DNA of 64,000 bases from Fen-183 sp036504335 (lineage in GTDB: Bacteria; Acidobacteriota; Thermoanaerobaculia; UBA5066). This document shows, one piece after another, positions 59,118 to 64,000 of the stretch. Below the pieces are notes generated by a model that was not told the DNA's origin, ran no database searches, and saw only the letters and a list, made by a program, of their open reading frames with translations. How positions within the stretch are numbered: the stretch's first letter is position 1; every line of letters begins with the position of its first letter. A program made the translations under genes and the position numbers. The stretch is from assembly GCA_036504335.1 (NCBI GenBank), contig DASXVJ010000033.1, forward strand, positions 1 through 64,000, in the 5' to 3' direction.

Positions 59118-59650
59118 TCTTCTTCCGGCTGCCAGCGGTACATCTCGATCGCGGCCATCGCGGCGTGGATGTCCCGGGGCGCCGTCTCGGCGGGTTGCGC
59201 CTCGACGAGTTGCGCCTCGACGGGTTGCGCCTCCGCGGGTTGCGCCTCGCCAAGGACCCGACAGAGAACGAGGCCGGGTACCGTCTCGAAGTGCCGAACG
59301 TTTCGGGTCACGAGCTCGAGGCCGTGGCGGATCGCGGTCGCGGCGATCTGGAGATCCGCGTCCGCGAGGGAGTGACCGCTCTTCAGACCGGCCTCTATCT
59401 CGCCGTAAACGCGCGCCACCGCCACGTCGAACGGAAGGACCGTGACGCCCGGCAGGACGCGTTTCTCGATGTTCTCGAGATGAAACCTGGCGCGCTCGGA
59501 CCCGAGCGCGCCCCTGTAGAGCTCCGCCGCGACGACGGCGCTGGTGAACTGATCCTCACGCGGCACGCCGCGAAGCCACTGAATGTAATCGGGACGGGGC
59601 CGCCCCCGCAGGACCTCCGAAATGGCGTCCGTGTCGAAGAGGAAGGCCAT
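59114..59650 (-). CDS. PIN-domain toxin VapC with a repetitive C-terminal extension
   Basis: A 178-residue PIN-domain protein. FLFDTDAISEVLRGRP holds the first acidic site, VVAAELYRGAL the Glu and SLADADLQIAATAIRHGLELVTRN the later Asp pair. VapC proteins are usually 130-140 residues; here a 45-residue tail starts with EAQP repeats (about 137-156), encoded by a 15-bp tandem repeat, and ends MAAIEMYRWQPEED. It follows the Phd-type antitoxin without a gap and overlaps the glycosidase gene. Confidence 0.85.
   Translation of the reverse strand: MAFLFDTDAISEVLRGRPRPDYIQWLRGVPREDQFTSAVVAAELYRGALGSERARFHLENIEKRVLPGVTVLPFDVAVARVYGEIEAGLKSGHSLADADLQIAATAIRHGLELVTRNVRHFETVPGLVLCRVLGEAQPAEAQPVEAQLVEAQPAETAPRDIHAAMAAIEMYRWQPEED
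59192..59251. repeat. Four 15-bp tandem repeats in the vapC tail
   Basis: The unit GGGTTGCGCCTCGAC recurs four times with one to three changes (59192, 59207, 59222, 59237). In frame it encodes EAQPV/A/L units. The multiple-of-three length keeps the frame when copy number changes. Confidence 0.8.
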
Positions 59651-59944
59651 TCAGCTTCCGAGGCGCGCCCGCCGGCGCGCGGCCGAGCGGCGGATCGCGT
59701 CGGCGCGCTCGACGAGGTCCTCCGAGCCCTTCCACCCCCCGGCGACCGCCGCCAACCCCTTCTCCGGCCCCGCCGCCCGGAGCCGGCCCACGCGCTCGGC
59801 GTCCTTTGCGGGCACGACGGCCGCCACGTCCCGGCCATGCCTGCGGATCATGACGATGCCGCCCGCCTCCGCCTCGCGCACGACTTCGGAGAATCGGGCC
59901 TTTGCCTCGACGACGGAAACAACACGGACCCGATTGACGCTCAT
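59651..59944 (-). CDS. Phd/YefM-type antitoxin
   Basis: A 97-residue antitoxin. VVSVVEAKARFSEVVREAEAGGIVMIRRHGRDVAAVVP is the Phd/YefM fold that dimerises and binds operator DNA. The C-terminus is Arg/Ala-rich (AIRRSAARRRARLGS) and would contact the toxin. ATG at 59944 lies just before paired TGACC/GGTCA half-sites. The toxin start abuts its stop codon. Confidence 0.85.
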   Translation of the reverse strand: MSVNRVRVVSVVEAKARFSEVVREAEAGGIVMIRRHGRDVAAVVPAKDAERVGRLRAAGPEKGLAAVAGGWKGSEDLVERADAIRRSAARRRARLGS

Positions 59945-59945
59945 A

Positions 59946-59968
59946 TGACCTCTCTGGTCATTCTGACC
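59946..59968 (-). promoter_or_regulatory. Putative operator of the Phd-VapC operon
   Basis: Three half-sites alternate: TGACC (59946-59950), GGTCA (59956-59960) and TGACC (59964-59968). The first pair forms an inverted repeat with 5-nt spacing, the second with 3-nt spacing. It lies 1 nt before the antitoxin ATG, as expected of an autoregulatory site. Confidence 0.5.
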
Positions 59969-59989
59969 TGTTACGCCGGCACCGTCAAC

Positions 59990-60144
59990 TCGAGCTTCAT
60001 GGTGGCGCGCCGCCAGCCCTGAAGCCGCGCGTCCCCGTCTGGCTCATCTACACGACGGCGCTCGCGAGCGCGGACGGCAGGCTCGCCTTCTTCGAGGACG
60101 TCTACAGGAGGGGCGCGCCCGCGGGCGGACCGGCGGCGCCCTAG
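59990..60144 (+). pseudogene. C-terminal remnant of a YcbB-type L,D-transpeptidase
   Basis: The frame ending at TAG 60142-60144 reads LKPRVPVWLIYTTALASADG and then RLAFFEDVYRRG. This closely follows the end of YcbB-type L,D-transpeptidases ('...PVYITYFTAWVDDDGRVHFRPDIYGRD'), which crosslink peptidoglycan. Only about 50 codons remain. The catalytic Cys region and all upstream domains are missing, and the TA operator and antitoxin gene lie directly upstream. A deletion or TA insertion probably removed the rest. Confidence 0.6.
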
Positions 60145-62121
60145 CTACTTCTCCGCGGCGTCCGCCTTCGGCGGCAGGACGAACGAGAGCGGGTTCTTCC
60201 GGAAGTGCGCGAAGACGTGCTTGAGGACGCCCCAGAGGTCCGCGTTCGTCATCTCGAATGCGCGGGCGGCGTTGACGAGAGACAGCGTGAAGGCGACCGT
60301 CAGGTTCAGGACGAACATGACGGCGATGCCGCCGAGGGCGCGCAGAAACCACCCGCCGAGAAACCACCTCTCCCCGAGGCCCGCGGCCGCGAGCGCGAGC
60401 GTGCCGGTCGAGAGCGTGACGTGCCGGACGTCGAACGGGATGCCGAAGAAGCGCCCGACCGCGGGAGCGAAGCCCAGCAGGAACCCGAGCGCGACGTTCG
60501 TGCCCCATCCCGCCGCGTTCCGGCTCAGCGCGTCGCCAATGCGCCGGAGGCGCTCTTTCGTGAGCGTCCCGCCCGGCTTCTTCCCGGCGAGCGCCTCCGG
60601 CAGCCGGTGCACGGTGACCCAGTTCTCGAACCAGCCGCCCGCGACGCCCCCCATCCAGAGGAGGACGCCCGTGAGCGCGGCGAAGAAGACCGTCCCGCTG
60701 TCCAGCGGGCTGAGCGTCTCGAACGTGTGCGCCGCGACCTCCGGATCGAGGTACGCCCGGCCCGCCACGAGGCGCCAGAGCCCGTCGAAGACCGCCGCGC
60801 CCGCGCCCACGACGAGCACGTTCGCGGCGGCGGCCGCGAGCTGCGAGCTCGTGAGGCGCGAGAAGAACGTCGCGACGCGCTCGAGACGGTCCTCGCCCTC
60901 GCTCGACTGGATGATCTTCGCGAGCGTCGCGGCCGTCATCGCGGGCTGCTTCGTCGCGAGGACGAGGCCGAACGCCTGGAGCGCGAGGAAGCTCACGGCG
61001 TAGTTCAGGCCGTAGAGGAAGCTCTCGGGGAACGGCGCGAGGTGGAGCTCGTGGACCGCCATCTTGATCGCGGCGGTCAGGACCGTCAACGCGCCGCCGC
61101 CCGCGGCCGCGGCCCAGATGTGCCGGTAGTCCTTCCTGTCCGCCGCGACGTAGTGCTCGCCGGTCTCGCCGGAACGCTCGACGATCTTGCGGTCGAGGAG
61201 GTGGAGGTTCCACTTCACGAGGTGGGCGATCGAACTCTCCTGCTGGGCCAGCGTCGCGAGGCGCACGAAGAGGCGGTGGGCCGCGCGCGACGTCTCGATG
61301 CCGGGAGCGGCCTCGATCACGTCGGCCATGAGAGCCATTCGCGTGAGGCACCGCTCGATGACCTCGAGGTCGAAGACGATCCGGACGCTGACGCCCGCAT
61401 TCTCGAGGTGGCGCTGGACGGCCCGCGTCTCCTTGCGGCACTCCCCCGACTCCTTCCGGAAGGCGGCGGCCGCCGCCGCGGTCTCTCCGCCGGCCTCCCA
61501 CGCGTCGAGGAGCGCGTCGGCGATCCGGGCGAGGCGGTAGAAGGGCGACTCGGCGACGCGGCACGGGGTCGAGCGGGCGCGCAGCTCGCGCGCGAGGCCG
61601 TGGGATGCGACGCGCGAGGCGAGCAGGCGGAAGCCGTCCGCGCAGGCCCGCCGGACCGGCGCCCAGGCCTCGGAGCCCGCGCCCGCGAAGAGGTCCCCGA
61701 CGCCGTGCACGACGCGCGGATCGAGCTCGCGGAGGGCGTCGACGTCGCCCGGCGTCCGGTAGAGCCGCCGCAGGATGTGCGAGAGGTCGCGGTCGTTGCG
61801 TGGCGCCGGTACGAGGCGCTGTGCGATGCGATCCGCGAGCTCGGCGAAAAATCCACGCTCGGCGGGGATCCCCGTCTCGCCGAAGAGCGTGGCCGCGTCC
61901 GTCTCCCCGAGAAGCGTCGCGAGCGCGCCCTGGAAGCGCGGCACGAGCTCGGGCGACGCCTGGATCACGGTGAGAAGCGGCATCGCCTCGGGGCTCGCGG
62001 CCACGGCCGTGCGCGCGATCCTCACGAGGCGGACGAACGCCTCGGAGCGGTCGCCGCCCCCCTCGGCCGAGATGAACGCCTGGAGGCGCTCCTGCGCCTG
62101 CCGCAGCGCGAGGGCGTCCAC
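60145..62121 (-). CDS. Gcr-family ('site-specific recombinase') membrane protein
   Basis: A 658-residue protein. The N-terminal half (1-320) is helical and soluble, and the C-terminal half has about seven membrane helices (about 335-360, 365-385, 420-445, 475-500, 540-570, 575-610). SGETGEHYVAADRKDYRHIW near residue 315 is the family marker (Neisseria Gcr). Despite the database name, no recombinase catalytic motif is visible, and the membrane topology argues against recombination. It lies 5 bp downstream of mglA. Confidence 0.75.
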   Translation of the reverse strand: MDALALRQAQERLQAFISAEGGGDRSEAFVRLVRIARTAVAASPEAMPLLTVIQASPELVPRFQGALATLLGETDAATLFGETGIPAERGFFAELADRIAQRLVPAPRNDRDLSHILRRLYRTPGDVDALRELDPRVVHGVGDLFAGAGSEAWAPVRRACADGFRLLASRVASHGLARELRARSTPCRVAESPFYRLARIADALLDAWEAGGETAAAAAAFRKESGECRKETRAVQRHLENAGVSVRIVFDLEVIERCLTRMALMADVIEAAPGIETSRAAHRLFVRLATLAQQESSIAHLVKWNLHLLDRKIVERSGETGEHYVAADRKDYRHIWAAAAGGGALTVLTAAIKMAVHELHLAPFPESFLYGLNYAVSFLALQAFGLVLATKQPAMTAATLAKIIQSSEGEDRLERVATFFSRLTSSQLAAAAANVLVVGAGAAVFDGLWRLVAGRAYLDPEVAAHTFETLSPLDSGTVFFAALTGVLLWMGGVAGGWFENWVTVHRLPEALAGKKPGGTLTKERLRRIGDALSRNAAGWGTNVALGFLLGFAPAVGRFFGIPFDVRHVTLSTGTLALAAAGLGERWFLGGWFLRALGGIAVMFVLNLTVAFTLSLVNAARAFEMTNADLWGVLKHVFAHFRKNPLSFVLPPKADAAEK

Positions 62122-62125
62122 CGGC

Positions 62126-62710
62126 CTACTTCTTCCGAAGCTCCATGAGGACCTGCTTCGCCACGGCCTTGAGCGTGTCGAAGACGCCCTGGCCGGACGG
62201 AGCGATCGCCTCGAACGTCGGCTCGCCCTTGAAGTTCAGCTGGCGGTAGAGCTCCTCGGCGGGCATCGCCGTCGGGAGGTCGCGCTTGTTGAGCTGGAGG
62301 ACGTACGGGATGACCTGGAGGTCGAACCCGTGCTCGGTGAGGTTCTTGTCCAGGTTCTGGAGCGATTCGATGTTCGCGTCCATGCGCGCTTCCTGCGAGT
62401 CGGCCACGAAGACGACGCCGTCGACGCCCTTGAGGATGAGCTTGCGGCTCGCGTCGTAGAAGACCTGGCCGGGGACCGTGTAGAGGTGAAACCGCGTCTT
62501 GAAGCCCCGCACCGTTCCCAGGTCGAGCGGAAGGAAGTCGAAGAACAGCGTGCGGTCCGTCTCCGTCGCGAGGGAGATGAGCTTTCCCTTCGCCGCGGGA
62601 TTCGTGCGGTCGTAGATGTACTGCAGATTCGTGGTTTTGCCGCAGAGGCCGGGACCGTAGAAGACGATCTTGCAGTTGATCTCGCGGGCTGCGTAGTTGA
62701 TGAACGTCAT
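62126..62710 (-). CDS. mglA: MglA-type small GTPase
   Basis: A 194-residue Ras-like GTPase. The P-loop is FYGPGLCGKTTNL near residue 17, switch II is LYTVPGQVFYDASRK near 78, and QLNKRDLP is the NKxD base-recognition motif near 143. In Myxococcus MglA marks the leading cell pole and drives motility; in non-motile bacteria it may control polar localisation. MglB, its GTPase-activating partner, is encoded 9 bp upstream. The unusual switch II, with Gly before Gln, is family-typical. Confidence 0.92.
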   Translation of the reverse strand: MTFINYAAREINCKIVFYGPGLCGKTTNLQYIYDRTNPAAKGKLISLATETDRTLFFDFLPLDLGTVRGFKTRFHLYTVPGQVFYDASRKLILKGVDGVVFVADSQEARMDANIESLQNLDKNLTEHGFDLQVIPYVLQLNKRDLPTAMPAEELYRQLNFKGEPTFEAIAPSGQGVFDTLKAVAKQVLMELRKK

Positions 62711-62719
62711 CGAGCTGCG

Positions 62720-63214
62720 CTACTCCCGGAAGAGGCTGTCGATGTCTTCGTCGGTGATCTCGGCGAAGGGTGAGTCGTAGCCTTCCTGCCTGCGGACCTT
62801 CTCGGACTCCACTTTCTTCTGGATGGTCTCGAAGACGCGCTCGAGCTCGGCGTTCGCCTTGCGGACCCGGAGCCTCACGAGCCCGAGCGAGGAGCGTTCG
62901 TCGAAGATGACGACGAGGATCACGCGCTGGCCGACGATGGAGATGTAGACGTTGTCGCGCTCGCCCTCGTGGAAGAGGACCGGAAATTCCTTTTCGCCGA
63001 TCAGGCGCGCGAGGCCGTCCGTCGCGGCGACGTTGCCGGCCGTGAGGGACGCGAGCGACGTCGTGTCGAGGGTCTCCATGTCGCCCATGGCGGCGATCTG
63101 TTGCCCGTTCTTGTCGACGATGAAGACGACTTTCGCCTGGGCGTCGACCTTCAGGCGTCCGATGACGTCCTTGATCTGATGAAATTCCTCGTCGAAGAGA
63201 ACGAAATCGGACAT
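62720..63214 (-). CDS. mglB: MglB-like roadblock/LC7 protein
   Basis: A 164-residue roadblock/LC7 protein. VVFIVDKNGQQIAAMGDME (about 29-47) and TSLASLTAGNVAATDGLARLIGE are the first strands and helix of the fold. A helical, charged C-terminus (RKANAELERVFETIQKKVESEKV) ends EDIDSLFRE. It should stimulate GTP hydrolysis by MglA and place it at one cell pole. ATG at 63214 follows recR by 23 bp. Confidence 0.9.
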   Translation of the reverse strand: MSDFVLFDEEFHQIKDVIGRLKVDAQAKVVFIVDKNGQQIAAMGDMETLDTTSLASLTAGNVAATDGLARLIGEKEFPVLFHEGERDNVYISIVGQRVILVVIFDERSSLGLVRLRVRKANAELERVFETIQKKVESEKVRRQEGYDSPFAEITDEDIDSLFRE

Positions 63215-63237
63215 GCGTTTCGGGGCAGTTTACCCGA

Positions 63238-63846
63238 TCACATCTCCCGGCGGCCCGCGAGGGACCTGGAAAGCGTCACGTCGTCGGCGAATTCGAGCGC
63301 CGCGCCCACCGGAAGGCCCAGCGCGAGGCGGGTCACCCGGACCCCGAGCGGTTTCAGCCGGCGGGCCAGATAGAGGGCCGTGGCCTCCCCCTCGACGTTC
63401 GGGTTCGTGGCGATCAGGACCTCCTCGATGCGCGCCTCGGGGGCGGCCTTCTCGACCCGCGCGACGAGGTCGGCCACGCTGAGGTCGTCGGGGCCGACGC
63501 CCCGCAGCGGCGCGAGCGCGCCGCCGAGGACGTGGTAGCGCCCCCGGAACTCGTGCGTGCGCTCGAGAACGTCCACGTCGAACGCCTCCTCGACCACCGC
63601 GAGGACGCGCCCGTCCCGAGTCGGGTCGGCGCAGACCGAGCAGGGGTCCTCTTCCGTGAGGGCGTGGCAGACGCCGCACGCGCGCGTCCTCTCACGGGCC
63701 TCGGCGACGGCGGACGTCAGCATCGCCGCGTCGAACTCCGGCGCCGCGAGCAGGAAGTGCGCGATGCGCCGGGCGCTCTTCGGGCCGATGCCGGGCAGCT
63801 TCTCGAGGGCCGCCACGAGGCGGTCGAGGGCCGGGAGGGACGCCAC
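63238..63846 (-). CDS. recR: Recombination mediator RecR
   Basis: A 202-residue RecR. A helix-hairpin-helix (LVAALEKLPGIGPKSARRIA), a zinc finger (CGVCHALTEEDPCSVC, near 57-72) and a Toprim domain (VLAVVEEAFDVDVLER; ATNPNVEGEATALYL) follow in order. With RecF and RecO it loads RecA on gapped DNA. GTG at 63846 directly follows the dnaX stop, so the two are coupled. The ybaB gene often found between dnaX and recR is missing here. Confidence 0.95.
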   Translation of the reverse strand: MASLPALDRLVAALEKLPGIGPKSARRIAHFLLAAPEFDAAMLTSAVAEARERTRACGVCHALTEEDPCSVCADPTRDGRVLAVVEEAFDVDVLERTHEFRGRYHVLGGALAPLRGVGPDDLSVADLVARVEKAAPEARIEEVLIATNPNVEGEATALYLARRLKPLGVRVTRLALGLPVGAALEFADDVTLSRSLAGRREM

Positions 63847-64000
63847 TCAGCGGCCCTTGGGCCGGCCGGAGCCGTCGTCCCGCTTGACGTCCGCGATCTC
63901 GCCGCCGAAGAGATCCATCATCTTCTTCACGCGCTCGTCGGTGGCGACCTTGTGCCTGAGGTGCTCCTTCTCGAGGGTCGCGGGGTCGGCGGCGGCAGCC
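63847..64000 (-). CDS. dnaX: DNA polymerase III gamma/tau subunit, C-terminal end (partial)
   Basis: Cut by the right edge; 50 residues are visible. The tail reads EKEHLRHKVATDERVKKMMD and then LFGGEIADVK, followed by basic residues to the TGA. 'V..LLELFGGEIVDVK' is the conserved end of many dnaX proteins, and the position directly before recR is the usual one. dnaX encodes the clamp-loader subunit that joins polymerase cores at the fork. The ATPase part lies outside the window. Confidence 0.75.
   Translation of the reverse strand, partial: AAAADPATLEKEHLRHKVATDERVKKMMDLFGGEIADVKRDDGSGRPKGR

Noticed and set aside
60145..62121. Reading the Gcr-family protein as a DNA site-specific recombinase and mobile element
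   Set aside because: No tyrosine or serine recombinase motif is visible and half the protein is membrane helices; the database name is probably misleading.

Overview
The window is a very GC-rich (about 70 percent or more by eye), densely coded bacterial chromosome segment. A mix of traits suggests a Gram-negative member of the Acidobacteriota, perhaps near Thermoanaerobaculia: a large TonB-dependent receptor with an N-terminal carboxypeptidase-regulatory-like domain, lipid A and O-antigen type envelope genes, a dnaX-recR-mglB-mglA order, a SpoIIE-type phosphatase and a DUF5666 protein. This placement is inference; no rRNA gene is present to test it. No rRNA, tRNA or CRISPR array was recognised.

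Layout. 1-3.7 kb (+): the end of an STT3-like oligosaccharyltransferase, a soluble GT2 and a YfhO-like multi-spanning protein. 3.7-19.3 kb (-): an envelope block of two overlapping-gene operons around a TonB receptor. The upstream operon is an O-antigen-type ABC exporter (permease, Wzt-like ATPase) plus an ArnT-like transferase. The downstream one has seven genes: two phosphodiesterase-TPR paralogues, ArnC, ArnA split into two proteins, ArnD and a thioesterase. Together they look like a 4-amino-4-deoxy-L-arabinose lipid modification route without a local ArnB. 19.3-24.6 kb (+): an AttEFGH-like ABC/lipocalin cassette, MscL and a small c-type cytochrome. 24.6-41.2 kb: mixed metabolism (APC permease, HAD, SDR, MoaD and MoaE, radical SAM, ParA, VOC, DUF5666, Kbl, SprT, HIBADH, SOUL, ArsS with AhpD-like partner, DinB pair, P-loop kinase). 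41.3-54.5 kb: small secreted proteins, CoA transferase, SpoIIE-type phosphatase, NadA, unknown membrane protein, hydrolase, exonuclease, Ada, Gly/Tyr-rich protein, OPT transporter, DUF2752, receiver-like protein. 54.5-60.1 kb: an accessory patch with two toxin-antitoxin modules, an asparaginase, a lower-GC PD-(D/E)XK/DUF2075 protein, a phosphodiester glycosidase and the remnant of an L,D-transpeptidase. 60.1-64 kb (-): dnaX end, recR, mglB, mglA and a Gcr-family membrane protein.

Three observations cut across genes. First, a 96-bp palindromic repeat is inserted in frame in two unrelated ABC-transporter genes, adding 32 residues to each, with two half copies elsewhere; it behaves like the Rickettsia palindromic elements. 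Second, many first genes carry a TANNNT box 6-9 nt before the start codon and no Shine-Dalgarno sequence, which suggests widespread leaderless transcripts. Third, most operons are joined by 1- or 4-nt stop/start overlaps, which often decides the start codon.
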